From Bacteroidota bacterium (GTDB taxonomy: Bacteria > Bacteroidota > Bacteroidia > Chitinophagales > Chitinophagaceae): a stretch of 64,000 nucleotides of DNA. Both the position numbers and the translations under genes were made by a program. Of the stretch, positions 49,969 to 58,678 are shown in pieces; the stretch's first letter is position 1, and the number at the start of each line of letters is the position of its first letter. The notes under the pieces are model-generated. The model searched no databases. It had not been told where the DNA came from and saw only the letters and a list, made by a program, of their open reading frames with translations. The stretch covers positions 248,001 through 312,000 of the forward strand of contig JAFAFR010000043.1 of NCBI GenBank assembly GCA_023423405.1, written 5' to 3'.

Positions 49969-52239
49969 ATGAAACAAACGGTGATATTTTTCTTCATCCT
50001 GTTTTACGGCTTAACAGGTCCTACTAACGCCACAGCACAGCCGAAACCCTCGCATAACCTGGTTTTTGAGCAGTTGCCCGGGCGTTGGGACGAAGGGCTT
50101 CCCATCGGGAACGGCTGGCTGGGCGCCCTCATCTGGCAGAAAGCAGATAGGGTAAGACTTTCGCTCGACCGCGTCGATCTGTGGGACGGCCGGCCCATGC
50201 CGGTGATCGACCGGCTGAAATTCAGTTGGGTGGTGCAGCAAGTAAAAGCGCGTTCCTATGACACGGTGCAGGCCATTGGCGACCGGCCTTATGATACCAG
50301 CGCTGCTCCTACAAAAATCCCCGGCGCCGCCCTGGAGTTCAATTGCACGGCTTTCGGGAAAGTAGAACAGGCGGAGCTCGACATCAGCACCGGCCTTGCA
50401 ACGGTGGCCTTCGCCAATGGCACAAAATTTCTCAATTATGTACATGCTACCCGCTTGGCCGGGTATTTCGGGTTCGAAAAACTTCCGGGCGGGCCCGTAC
50501 TGCCGGAGCTGAAAATACCGGCCTACCAGCGGGCAACTGCCGCTGTCAATGGAAACAAGGTAGTGGATGGCCAGGGCCTGGTGACGCTGGGCTATGGCCC
50601 CGGAACGGTAAGCCAAAAGCAGGGTGAGATCCGCTACCACCAGCCCACATACGACGGCCATTATTACGAGGTGCTGGTGCGGTGGAAAAAAAGCGGAACA
50701 AACGGACTGGTCGGCTGCTGGACCATCAGTATAGACAGCACTGCTACCCTACCGGTAATGGATATGCGCACTAAAGAGCCTACCTACTGGCCGGAACACC
50801 TGGGCTGGTGGCAGGATTACTGGGGACGTTCGTCCGTATCGCTGCCCGATCCCCTGTTGGAAAAACAGTATTACCTCGACATGTACAAATTTGGTTCGGT
50901 GACGAGGAGCAATACGCCGCCCATTTCCCTGCAGGCCGTGTGGACGGCCGATAATGGCAACCTGCCTCCCTGGAAGGGCGACCTCCACCACGACCTCAAT
51001 ACGCAGCTCAGCTACTGGCCGGGTTATGTTTCCAATCATACCGATCTAACGGCTTCGTATACCAACTGGATATGGAAAGTGCGGAAAGAAAACCGGCGTT
51101 GGACCCAACAGTATTTTGGTGTGGAGGGTATCAATGTACCCGGGGTCACCACCATCAGCGGAAAGCCCATGGGCGGCTGGATACAGTATTCGATGGGGCC
51201 AACGGTGGCGGCCTGGCTTTGCCAGCATTTTTACCAGCAATATGTCTATACGGGCGACCGGCGTTTTCTAAAAGAAAAATGCCTCCCCTACTTTAAGGAA
51301 GTGGACGCTTTTCTTTCTGCCCTGGCGGTGCGGAATGAGAAAGGCCGGCTGCAATTGCCATTGAGCGCTTCGCCCGAGATCAACGATAACAGCGTCGATG
51401 CCTGGTTTTTGCAGACCACCAATTATGACCTGGCGCTGATCCGTAATTTTTACCGGCGGTATGCAGCGTTGCTGGAATTCAGCAGCGGCCAGCCAGCCAC
51501 GGCGCTGCGTGAAAAAGAAAGATTGTGGGCAGCGCTCGACCAGGACGAAAGCGGGCTGACCATTGCACCGGGGCATCCGCTGAAAGAATCGCACCGACAC
51601 CACAGCAACCTGATGGCCATTTATCCCCTGCGTGTTTTGTCGAAGGACAGCGTCGCCGACCGTACAATTATTGACCGCTCGCTGGCGAATATGCAAAAGC
51701 TGGGTACGCGCGCCTGGGTGGGTTATTCCTTCGCCTGGGCAGGTTCGCTGTACGCGGCGGCGGGCATGGGCGACAGCGCCCTGCGCCAGTTGAAAATATT
51801 CGCAGAAAATTTTTGTTCTCCCAATAGTTTTCACCTGAACGGCGACCAGAAAGGCGGACAATATTCCGGCTTCACCTACCGCCCCTTTACGCTGGAAGGA
51901 AATTTTGCATTTGCGCAGGGCATTCATGAAATGCTGCTGCAGTCGGAAGGGGGGTATGTACATGTTTTCCCAGCGCTGCCGGCAGCGTGGAAATGGTGCC
52001 GCTTTGCCGGGCTGCGGGCCTGTGGCGCTTTCCTGGTAGATGCCGAAAAAGAGAACGGCGTTCCCGTACGGGTGCGGATAAGGGCAGAAAAAGACGGCCG
52101 CCTCCGTTTGAAACTACCGTTTAAAACCTTTTTGCAGCAGGGGATCGATCGCGCGGCGATTCAGTTTGAACCCGGCGGCATCCTGGCCTTTAACATGAAG
52201 GCCGGGCAGGCCGTGGTGTTCGAAAATGCGTATGAATAG
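49969..52239 (+). CDS. glycoside hydrolase family 95-like protein (alpha-L-fucosidase/galactosidase type)
   Basis: 756 residues with a signal peptide (about 1-24, ATAQ); an ATG two codons upstream (49963) is possible. The N-terminal beta domain holds WDEGLPIGNGWLGALIWQKADRVRLSLDRVDLW, a GH95 hallmark. The (alpha/alpha)6 part carries GDLHHDLNTQLSYWPGYVSNHTDLT near residue 345, the catalytic Asn-containing region, and GHPLKESHRHHSNLMAIYPLRVL near 530. It should cleave terminal alpha-L-fucosyl or L-galactosyl residues from plant polysaccharides outside the cytoplasm. Divergent from the RidA operon. Confidence 0.82.
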   Translation: MKQTVIFFFILFYGLTGPTNATAQPKPSHNLVFEQLPGRWDEGLPIGNGWLGALIWQKADRVRLSLDRVDLWDGRPMPVIDRLKFSWVVQQVKARSYDTVQAIGDRPYDTSAAPTKIPGAALEFNCTAFGKVEQAELDISTGLATVAFANGTKFLNYVHATRLAGYFGFEKLPGGPVLPELKIPAYQRATAAVNGNKVVDGQGLVTLGYGPGTVSQKQGEIRYHQPTYDGHYYEVLVRWKKSGTNGLVGCWTISIDSTATLPVMDMRTKEPTYWPEHLGWWQDYWGRSSVSLPDPLLEKQYYLDMYKFGSVTRSNTPPISLQAVWTADNGNLPPWKGDLHHDLNTQLSYWPGYVSNHTDLTASYTNWIWKVRKENRRWTQQYFGVEGINVPGVTTISGKPMGGWIQYSMGPTVAAWLCQHFYQQYVYTGDRRFLKEKCLPYFKEVDAFLSALAVRNEKGRLQLPLSASPEINDNSVDAWFLQTTNYDLALIRNFYRRYAALLEFSSGQPATALREKERLWAALDQDESGLTIAPGHPLKESHRHHSNLMAIYPLRVLSKDSVADRTIIDRSLANMQKLGTRAWVGYSFAWAGSLYAAAGMGDSALRQLKIFAENFCSPNSFHLNGDQKGGQYSGFTYRPFTLEGNFAFAQGIHEMLLQSEGGYVHVFPALPAAWKWCRFAGLRACGAFLVDAEKENGVPVRVRIRAEKDGRLRLKLPFKTFLQQGIDRAAIQFEPGGILAFNMKAGQAVVFENAYE

Positions 52240-52316
52240 CGGCGGGCGCATACCCCGACCAATAAATCCTACAAACATTGTTATAAAACCTACACCTGTT
52301 TCCCTTCGCACCTCGT

Positions 52317-52324
52317 TATTTTTG
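52317..52324 (+). promoter_or_regulatory. TAnnTTTG -7 element of the amidohydrolase gene
   Basis: TATTTTTG, exact match, 24 bases before the ATG at 52349. Confidence 0.55.
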
Positions 52325-52348
52325 CAGCAAACAGGAATACCAGTGGAT

Positions 52349-53713
52349 ATGCAGGGAAAACTTTCGCGCAAGCACTTTCTCAAAAACTCGGCGCTGACCA
52401 TGGCCGGCCTCACCTTAACCGAAAGCATGATGGCTGCTGCAGCAAACAGGCAGGCTCCTGGCGGCAGCCGGGCTGCGGGTCTGTTCGAAACCGCGGCAAC
52501 CAGTCCGGACACAGTAAAACTAAGCCTCAAAAACGTGAGCCTTGAAACGGGATTTGAATACGAGGAAGAGGAAGTGGTTGGAACGAAAACCGGTTTGTTT
52601 TCCGTAGACATTGAAGAGGGAAAGATCACCAGGATAGCTATCGGCCAGCCGGGCCCCCAGGCGCTGGATGCCAAGGGCTTGCTGATGCTGCCTTCTTTTA
52701 AGGACATGCACATTCACCTGGACAAAACCCTGTATGGCGGCAAATGGCAGGCGGTGCGGAAAAGAACGGGCGGCATTAAAGGAATGATCGCCCTGGAACA
52801 GAAAGTGAATGGCGAAATGCTGAAGAACTCCACCTACAAGGCCGAAAAGCTGATCGAACTGTTGCAATCAAAGGGAACCGGTTTTGCGCGCAGCCATGTA
52901 AATATTGAACCTACGTCTAAACTGGATTCTTTGAAACACCTGCAGCAGGCGCTGGAGAATAAGAAAAACGGCTTTGGTGCAGAACTGGTGGCCTTTCCGC
53001 AGCACGGCGTATTTTATACCGATTCTGTCCCCTATATGAAAGAGGCTGCGAAAACGGATATTGATTTTATCGGCGGACTGGATCCTTATACAGTTGACGG
53101 CGCCATTGAAAAAACAATGGATTTTACCGTGCAACTGGCCCTCGACAACAACAAGGGTATCGACATACACCTGCACGAAACAGGCGAATCGGGTTTACAA
53201 ACCGTTGAATATCTGATAAAGAAAGTGAGTGAGAATCCTGTATTGAAAGGGAAAACCTATTTGAGCCATTGTTTTATCCTGGCCAAACTGGAAAAACCAA
53301 AACAGGAAGAGATAGCGGAAAAATTGGCGGCGGCGCAGATAGGTATCAATTCTACCATCCCGTTTGGTGGATTGATTATGCCCATCCCCATCCTTTACAA
53401 GTACAATGTAGCCGTAAGAACGGGCAACGACAGCATTGTGGATCACTGGAGCAGCTTTGGCACGGGCAGCGTGCTGCAAAAAGCCAGCCTGATGGCCCAG
53501 CTCTACGGCTATTCCACCGAATTCTGGTTGTCGAGAAGCTTACGGCTGGCAACCGGCGACCTGCTTCCCCTCGACGACAAGGGTAAACTGCAATGGCCTA
53601 AAGTGGGCGACCCTGCAGATGTGGTGCTCATCGACGCCAGTTGCTCGGCAGAGGCCGTCGCCCGGGTTTCGGAAGTAAAATCGCTTATCCATAAAGGAAA
53701 GATCGTATACTAA
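52349..53713 (+). CDS. amidohydrolase family protein (cytosine deaminase-like), exported
   Basis: 454 residues. The N-terminus KLSRKHFLKNSALTMAGLTLTES resembles a twin-arginine signal with an RK variant, so periplasmic export is likely. Amidohydrolase motifs: MHIHLDKTLYGG (HxH metal ligands, about 120), HLHETGESG (His), LSHCF, and a D in the DHWSSFGTG region. The HLDK step and overall order fit the cytosine-deaminase-like branch. Substrate unknown. ATG at 52349 lies after the promoter box; an upstream reading overlaps the GH95 end. The ankyrin lipoprotein gene follows after 16 bases. Confidence 0.82.
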   Translation: MQGKLSRKHFLKNSALTMAGLTLTESMMAAAANRQAPGGSRAAGLFETAATSPDTVKLSLKNVSLETGFEYEEEEVVGTKTGLFSVDIEEGKITRIAIGQPGPQALDAKGLLMLPSFKDMHIHLDKTLYGGKWQAVRKRTGGIKGMIALEQKVNGEMLKNSTYKAEKLIELLQSKGTGFARSHVNIEPTSKLDSLKHLQQALENKKNGFGAELVAFPQHGVFYTDSVPYMKEAAKTDIDFIGGLDPYTVDGAIEKTMDFTVQLALDNNKGIDIHLHETGESGLQTVEYLIKKVSENPVLKGKTYLSHCFILAKLEKPKQEEIAEKLAAAQIGINSTIPFGGLIMPIPILYKYNVAVRTGNDSIVDHWSSFGTGSVLQKASLMAQLYGYSTEFWLSRSLRLATGDLLPLDDKGKLQWPKVGDPADVVLIDASCSAEAVARVSEVKSLIHKGKIVY

Positions 53714-53729
53714 AATATAACAGGCAGGT

Positions 53730-54398
53730 ATGAAGGTCCTATTGTTTTTATTGTCGTTCGGGATATTGCCTGCTTGCAGGTCTGAGATCATGGAACAGCC
53801 AAATGAATACATCGTGGAACAACCTTCTATTATCAACCTGGTTAAGAAAAACGATCTGGTTTCGGTACAGGCAGCTTTGGAAAAAGGTGCAAGTGTAAAC
53901 ACGCAGGACGGGAACGGGCGCTCCCTGTTACTGATCGCCACTATGAACCAGCAAGCTGATATGGCACAATTGCTGGTGAGGCGCGGCGCCGACGTTAACC
54001 TGCAGGCCGATAACCAGGACAGTCCCTTTTTGTATGCGGGCGCAAGCGGGCAAACGGAACTGGTGAAACTGTTCCTGGCAAACGGGGCGAGGTTTGATGT
54101 GTTCAACCGTTATAACGGAACGGCACTGATCCCTGCCTGTGAGCGGGGCCATGTGGAAACAGCGCAATTGCTGGTAAGCACAAAAGGATTTCCTGTAAAT
54201 CATATCAATCGCCTGGGCTGGACGGCCTTGCTGGAGGCGGTCATTTTAGGGGATGGTGGCAAACGGCACCAGGAAATTGTCCGGATATTGAAAAAGGGCG
54301 GTGCGGATATTGGAATTGCCGATAAAGACGGCATAACGCCCCTGCAGCACGCGCGGTCGAGAGGTTTTAAAGAAATTGTACAGATACTGGAATCCTGA
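53730..54398 (+). CDS. ankyrin repeat protein, probable lipoprotein
   Basis: 222 residues. Signal with a lipobox-like LPAC (Cys16). Then four to five ankyrin repeats (KNDLVSVQAALEKGASVNTQDGNGRSLLLIATMNQQADMAQLLVRRGADVNLQA, and so on to DKDGITPLQHARSRGFKEIVQIL). Likely a protein-binding scaffold or inhibitor at the membrane. It lies 16 bases after the amidohydrolase and 5 before the AraC gene, so the three appear co-transcribed. Confidence 0.85.
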   Translation: MKVLLFLLSFGILPACRSEIMEQPNEYIVEQPSIINLVKKNDLVSVQAALEKGASVNTQDGNGRSLLLIATMNQQADMAQLLVRRGADVNLQADNQDSPFLYAGASGQTELVKLFLANGARFDVFNRYNGTALIPACERGHVETAQLLVSTKGFPVNHINRLGWTALLEAVILGDGGKRHQEIVRILKKGGADIGIADKDGITPLQHARSRGFKEIVQILES

Positions 54399-54403
54399 AC
54401 AGC

Positions 54404-55255
54404 ATGCGCCAGCCATCCGATCATTTCCCTGTTTTGAACATCCGGGAATTCAGCGAAAACCGGTCACAGGGCTGCAACCTGCTGTTTCATGAGCTACACG
54501 GCGAACGATCGATCGATAAGCCCCACAAGCACGACTTTTTTGTAATCATACTGTTTGAACGGGGCAAGGGCATCCATACCATCGATTTCTTAGAGCACCG
54601 GATTGAAAAGCACCAGGTGCACCTGCTTTTTCCCGGCCAGGTGCACGGATGGAAAATAGCGAAAGGAACCATCGGTTACCAGTTGATGATCAGCCGCGAA
54701 TGGTTTGAGGCCTTTTTGCCGTCCCTGCGCTTCTCCCCTGCCTGGTACCAAAATCACCCGGTGATCGGCGTTCCGGAGGAAATCCATCAGTCGTTGCTGT
54801 ATGAATTCCGGGCCATTCAAAACGAGCTGGCAAAAAAAAGTATTTTTTGGGAACTCATCCAGGCTCGCAGCAAACTCGTTGGATTGTTAATAAGCAGCGC
54901 CGTTGAAAACGCTTTTTCCGATATTGACATGTATCATGCCAACCCGGTTGTCGCTAAATTTATCCTGCTGATTGACCAGCATTTTAAAAAGGAACATTCT
55001 GTTTCCTTTTATGCAGATAAACTGCATATTTCCGCTAATTACCTCAATATTGTTTGCAGGAAGAACCTAAGGGTTTCGGCTTCTTCTCTTATCCGCGACA
55101 GGATCCTGCTGGAAGCAAAAAGGTTATTAAAAGTTTCCGGAATGCCGGTAAAAGACATCGTGTACGAGCTGGGTTTTTACGACCATGCCAGCTTCTCTAA
55201 GTTTTTTAAAACACAGACAGAAATGGCGCCTTCACAATTCAAGGAACAGGGATAG
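54404..55255 (+). CDS. AraC family transcriptional regulator
   Basis: 283 residues. N-terminal cupin-like sensing domain (HKHDFFVIILFERGKGIHTIDF, VHLLFPGQVHGWK) and C-terminal double helix-turn-helix (about 185-283) with SANYLNIVCRKNLRVSASSLIRDRILLEAKRLL and VKDIVYELGFYDHASFSKFFKTQTEMAPSQFKEQ. Regulates by binding DNA in response to a small molecule. Probably senses a substrate of the adjacent amidohydrolase, but that is inference from position. The 155 bases downstream to 55410 hold no gene. Confidence 0.92.
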   Translation: MRQPSDHFPVLNIREFSENRSQGCNLLFHELHGERSIDKPHKHDFFVIILFERGKGIHTIDFLEHRIEKHQVHLLFPGQVHGWKIAKGTIGYQLMISREWFEAFLPSLRFSPAWYQNHPVIGVPEEIHQSLLYEFRAIQNELAKKSIFWELIQARSKLVGLLISSAVENAFSDIDMYHANPVVAKFILLIDQHFKKEHSVSFYADKLHISANYLNIVCRKNLRVSASSLIRDRILLEAKRLLKVSGMPVKDIVYELGFYDHASFSKFFKTQTEMAPSQFKEQG

Positions 55256-55410
55256 ATCGTGAACTGTTAAACTATTTCGCCCCACCGTTCATATATCAGA
55301 AATAGGAAGTATCTTATACCGGTTTATTTTCTTCGTGGAGTATACTTATTGCACCCTGTAATTTCCCATAGGGCGTCCTAGTGCAGTCAGTTGTTATATC
55401 CCGTAAAACC

Positions 55411-56493
55411 ATGAGCACTATGATGAAGTCAGTTATTACTGGAACCGGGGCCTATGTTCCTGAATTGATACGCGCAAACAACCATTTTGTAAATGATATT
55501 TTTTATGGCGAAGACGGCCTTCCGATAGCCGGCTCACCGGATCTTATTATTGAAAAGTTTCAGAAGATTACCGGCATACAGGAACGGCGTTATGCACCGG
55601 AAAATATCAACACTTCCGATATGGCTGCCTACGCCGGAAGGGAGGCCCTGGCGAACAGCGGCATCGATCCCGAATCGCTGGACCAGATCATAGTGGCGCA
55701 CAACTTCGGGGACATTTCCCACCAGCGCCAGCAGTCGCAAAACGTGCCTTCCATCGCCAGTAAAGTAAAGCACCTCCTGAAGATCCGGCGGCCCGGATGC
55801 ATTGCCTACGACATTCTTTTCGGCTGCCCGGGATGGATCCAGTCGCTCATACAGGCCGAAGCTTATTTCAGGGCCGGTATGGCAAAAAAAATATTGCTGA
55901 TCGGCGCCGAAACCCTGTCACGTGTGGTGGATCCTACCGACAGGGACAGCATGATTTTTGCGGATGGCGCCGGCGCCTGTGTGCTGGAATATACCGACAC
56001 CGGCAATGAAGGACCGGGTGTACTGGGCACGCATGCACAAACGCACAGCCTGGCGGAATTGGATTATATCCATATGGGTAGTTCCTATAAACGAGGTGCG
56101 GGAAGTCATTCGTTGTACATGAAAATGAAAGGGCGAAAAGTATATGAATATGCACTAATTCATGTGCCGGATGCCATAAAAAAATGTATAGATGATTGTG
56201 GCATAAGAATAGATCAGGTAAAGAAGATATTCATACACCAGGCCAATGAAAAAATGGACGAGGAAATAGTGAAGCGCTTATACAGCCTGTACGGATTGCA
56301 AGCGCCTTTTCCGGGTATAATGCCCATGACCATCCGTTGGCTGGGAAACAGTTCTGTGGCTACTGTTCCTACCCTGTATCACCTGGTTTGCCAGGGTAAA
56401 ATCGCCGGCCATGAGATAAGTGCCGGAGACATCGTGGTTTTTGCTTCCGTGGGAGCAGGAATGAGTATCAATGCGGTTTGTTACCGTGTTTAA
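55411..56493 (+). CDS. 3-oxoacyl-ACP synthase III (FabH/KAS III) family protein
   Basis: 360 residues. Thiolase-fold catalytic triad seen: Cys139 (FGCPGWIQ), His276 (HQANEKM), Asn313 (GNSSVAT). It has the N-terminal VITGTGAYVPE and the C-terminal FASVGAGMSINAV glycine block. KAS III-type enzymes condense acyl-CoA with malonyl-ACP; outlying members make dialkylresorcinols or other specialised lipids. No fab gene is adjacent, and the sequence is longer than standard FabH (about 320), so a specialised or branched starter unit is possible. Start ATG at 55411; further ATGs at 55420 and 55423 are alternatives. Confidence 0.88.
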   Translation: MSTMMKSVITGTGAYVPELIRANNHFVNDIFYGEDGLPIAGSPDLIIEKFQKITGIQERRYAPENINTSDMAAYAGREALANSGIDPESLDQIIVAHNFGDISHQRQQSQNVPSIASKVKHLLKIRRPGCIAYDILFGCPGWIQSLIQAEAYFRAGMAKKILLIGAETLSRVVDPTDRDSMIFADGAGACVLEYTDTGNEGPGVLGTHAQTHSLAELDYIHMGSSYKRGAGSHSLYMKMKGRKVYEYALIHVPDAIKKCIDDCGIRIDQVKKIFIHQANEKMDEEIVKRLYSLYGLQAPFPGIMPMTIRWLGNSSVATVPTLYHLVCQGKIAGHEISAGDIVVFASVGAGMSINAVCYRV

Positions 56494-56502
56494 ATTGCAA
56501 TT

Positions 56503-56805
56503 ATGGAAAGGGATATTGAAATGGTTGTATCCCGGTTCAGGGATGAGGCGTCGAACCTGTTCATGGCAATTTCGGCAGATTTTGAACGGAACGCTCAAAA
56601 GTTAAACCGCCTGCAGGATGAAAATGTTTTTCAGCAAATGCAGGGCCGCTACGTGCAGGAGTTAAAAAAGCAGTTGGCGGAAGCCGCGGAAAAAACAATC
56701 GGTCAATACAGTGGAAAGGTCAGCGAAAATGCATTGCGTCGGGAGCTGTCAGACCAGATAGCCTATTATGTAGCAGAATTCCTTCTGAAGGCCAGGTCAA
56801 TGTAA
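56503..56805 (+). CDS. small helical hypothetical protein
   Basis: 100 residues, predicted almost all alpha-helical with a heptad-like stretch (DEASNLFMAISADFERNAQKLNRLQDENVFQQM). No signal, no cysteine. It starts 9 bases after the KAS III-like stop and is probably co-transcribed. No family recognised. Confidence 0.6.
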   Translation: MERDIEMVVSRFRDEASNLFMAISADFERNAQKLNRLQDENVFQQMQGRYVQELKKQLAEAAEKTIGQYSGKVSENALRRELSDQIAYYVAEFLLKARSM

Positions 56806-56825
56806 GCGGCGGGCGAACAGGGCGC

Positions 56826-57896
56826 TTATGGCTTCTGCCCCATTTGTTTTATAAAACGGAAATGCGATGCTACAGCGGCGCCCATTGTAGGGATGCTGTT
56901 GTAAGGAAGACGAAAGGCACGGCACTCGGCCCGTACCAGCCTGCTCAGTGCAGGATAATGAATATGGCTTATCCTTGGAAACAAATGGTGCTCAATTTGA
57001 TAATTCAGTCCGCCGGCAAACCAGGAAACTATTCTGTTCCCCGACGAAAAATTGGCGGTTGTTTTAACCTGGTGCACCGCCCATTCATTTTCTATTTGTT
57101 TATCATTGCCCTGTACACATTCAAATTCAGTTTCCTCCACCACATGCGCCAACTGGAAAACGATGGACAATGTAAATCCCAGTCCCACGTGCATTGCAAT
57201 AAAATAGCACAACCATAATTTCCAGCCAATCAGCGCCATGGGAAGGACCAGGTAAAACAGGATATATAAAATCTTGCTGCTCCAAAACAGGAAATGATCA
57301 CCATAGGACATTTTTCTAAGCGTGGTATTACAGATCTTTCGCTTGAAGTATTTTTCAAAATCCTGGTACAGTACCCAGATCAGGGAGCTAATGGCATATA
57401 AAACGGGCGTATAGAAATGCTGTAGCCGGTGAGCCGGCGCCCAGCGCTGTGTGCTGCACATCCGGAGAAAAGGGCTTTTGGCGATGTCGTCGTCCACGCC
57501 GTCGATATTTGTATAAGAGTGGTGTATGATGTTGTGCTTTTGCTTCCAGATAAAGCTGTTTCCACCCAATGCATTCAATGTGAGCCCCAGCGTTTTGTTG
57601 ACCCATTTGGTGGAAGAATAGCTGTCGTGGTTCGCATCGTGCATTACATTGAATCCAATGCATGCCAGGGTGAAGCCAAACAGCAGACTCACGAGGATGC
57701 CTGTCCACACAGGCATAGCGACAAACAACAAGGCGGTATACAAAAGAATCGCTGAAAGAATAAAAACAACAGATTTTACGTGTAAATGGATGTTGCCTGT
57801 TCTTTTCTGACCCGTTTGTTCAAAATAGCGGTCTACTGCATTTTTTAACGACGCAAAAAATACGGCGTTCCGGTTGTTGTAAGTGATCTTGCTCAT
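56826..57896 (-). CDS. membrane fatty acid desaturase
   Basis: 356 residues. Three His boxes: HDANH (86-90), HNIIHH (121-126) and QIEHH (300-304), plus four to five membrane helices (about 43-60, 63-80, 160-178, 205-222, 228-250). The glutamine in the third box (QxxHH) is typical of front-end desaturases; the N-terminal cytochrome b5 domain found in eukaryotic forms is absent, so electrons must come from another carrier. It introduces double bases-removing double bonds (desaturation) into membrane acyl chains. Probably transcribed after the small gene at 57905 (8-base gap), downstream of the hairpin at 58133-58162. Confidence 0.92.
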   Translation of the reverse strand: MSKITYNNRNAVFFASLKNAVDRYFEQTGQKRTGNIHLHVKSVVFILSAILLYTALLFVAMPVWTGILVSLLFGFTLACIGFNVMHDANHDSYSSTKWVNKTLGLTLNALGGNSFIWKQKHNIIHHSYTNIDGVDDDIAKSPFLRMCSTQRWAPAHRLQHFYTPVLYAISSLIWVLYQDFEKYFKRKICNTTLRKMSYGDHFLFWSSKILYILFYLVLPMALIGWKLWLCYFIAMHVGLGFTLSIVFQLAHVVEETEFECVQGNDKQIENEWAVHQVKTTANFSSGNRIVSWFAGGLNYQIEHHLFPRISHIHYPALSRLVRAECRAFRLPYNSIPTMGAAVASHFRFIKQMGQKP

Positions 57897-57904
57897 GATG
57901 GAAA

Positions 57905-58234
57905 TTATCCCTTTCGCCTGGCTCCTCCTCTCTTCTCTTTTACCTCTTCCCGCTGCTCACAAACTTCAGCCATAGCAGTGTGTTTTGTGTCTGCAAGAGA
58001 GGCAAAGGAAGCGCCGTTAAATATCCTTGCCAGGTTTACGTCGTTGGTTTCGGACCAGTGCTGGATATTAGGCTGGGATACGATGCGCCAGAAATTTTTT
58101 GACTTCAGCTCGTCGAAGTCGTTTGCCTGAATAAAAAGGCCGGTCACCGTGGACCGGCCTTTAAAACGGATATCAATAGTAGTATTGTTACGAAGGCTGG
58201 ATTTTATAAAACTTTCAATCCTTTCTTTATCCAT
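57905..58234 (-). CDS. small protein, possible Sm/Hfq-like RNA-binding fold
   Basis: 109 residues. The order of an N-terminal helix (RIESFIKSSLRNN) followed by strongly bent strands (TIDIRFKGRSTVTGLFIQAN, FWRIVSQ, RIFNGASFASL) resembles an Sm/LSm core, but no diagnostic motif is clear. The tail is rich in Glu, Lys and Arg (REEVKEKRGGARRKG). It lies between an RRM protein gene and the desaturase gene. A perfect terminator hairpin is embedded in codons 25-34 on the coding strand. Function unknown; RNA binding is inferred from shape and neighbours. Confidence 0.6.
   Translation of the reverse strand: MDKERIESFIKSSLRNNTTIDIRFKGRSTVTGLFIQANDFDELKSKNFWRIVSQPNIQHWSETNDVNLARIFNGASFASLADTKHTAMAEVCEQREEVKEKRGGARRKG
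58133..58162 (-). terminator. perfect intrinsic terminator-like hairpin inside a coding region
   Basis: On the minus strand: AAAGGCCGGTC, loop CACGGT, GACCGGCCTTT, then TTATT. An 11-bp perfect stem (58135-58145 with 58152-58162), 6-base loop and a U-tract of five. It lies about 72 bases inside the gene at 57905-58234, on the coding strand, after the RRM gene and before the desaturase. Confidence 0.75.
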
Positions 58235-58285
58235 GTCAAGGTATAAGTGGTGTACAATAATTTTATTTTGTCCAGCGCAGCGTGC

Positions 58286-58573
58286 TTACCAGCTTTTGTT
58301 GTAGCTATTGTTACGGTTGCCCTGGTTTTCCTCTTTTGCCCTGGCTTCTGATACCCTTACAGGGCGACCTTCCACCATTTTGCCGTTGAGTTCCCTGATG
58401 GCCGTTTCAGCCGCCTGAGAATCGGGCATTTCAACAAAACCGAAGCCCTTGCTTTTGCTGGTGAATTTGTCTGTAATTACTTTTGCAGAAGAAACGTCGC
58501 CATACTCTCCAAAAAGCTTGTTCAGGTCTTCGTCCTGGAAACTGTAGCCCAGGTTCGATACATAGATGTTCAT
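58286..58573 (-). CDS. RRM-domain RNA-binding protein
   Basis: 95 residues, a single RNA recognition motif: RNP2 IYVSNL (3-8) and RNP1 KGFGFVEM (42-49), then a short Asn/Arg-rich tail (NQGNRNNSYNKSW). This is the small bacterial Rbp type, known in cyanobacteria and Bacteroidota, often cold-induced and involved in RNA binding. Start ATG at 58573; an upstream reading to 58681 would run through the leader. A promoter box lies about 100 bases upstream, giving a long leader typical of cold-shock genes. The next gene follows after 51 bases. Confidence 0.92.
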   Translation of the reverse strand: MNIYVSNLGYSFQDEDLNKLFGEYGDVSSAKVITDKFTSKSKGFGFVEMPDSQAAETAIRELNGKMVEGRPVRVSEARAKEENQGNRNNSYNKSW

Positions 58574-58678
58574 AATACTGAAATGATTCGATAAAAAATA
58601 TCTGAGAAAAATGGCAGATGTAAAAAACAGGCGGGGAAGTAAGTGTTTACAAGAGCGATAGAACTCAAATTGTCTGGG

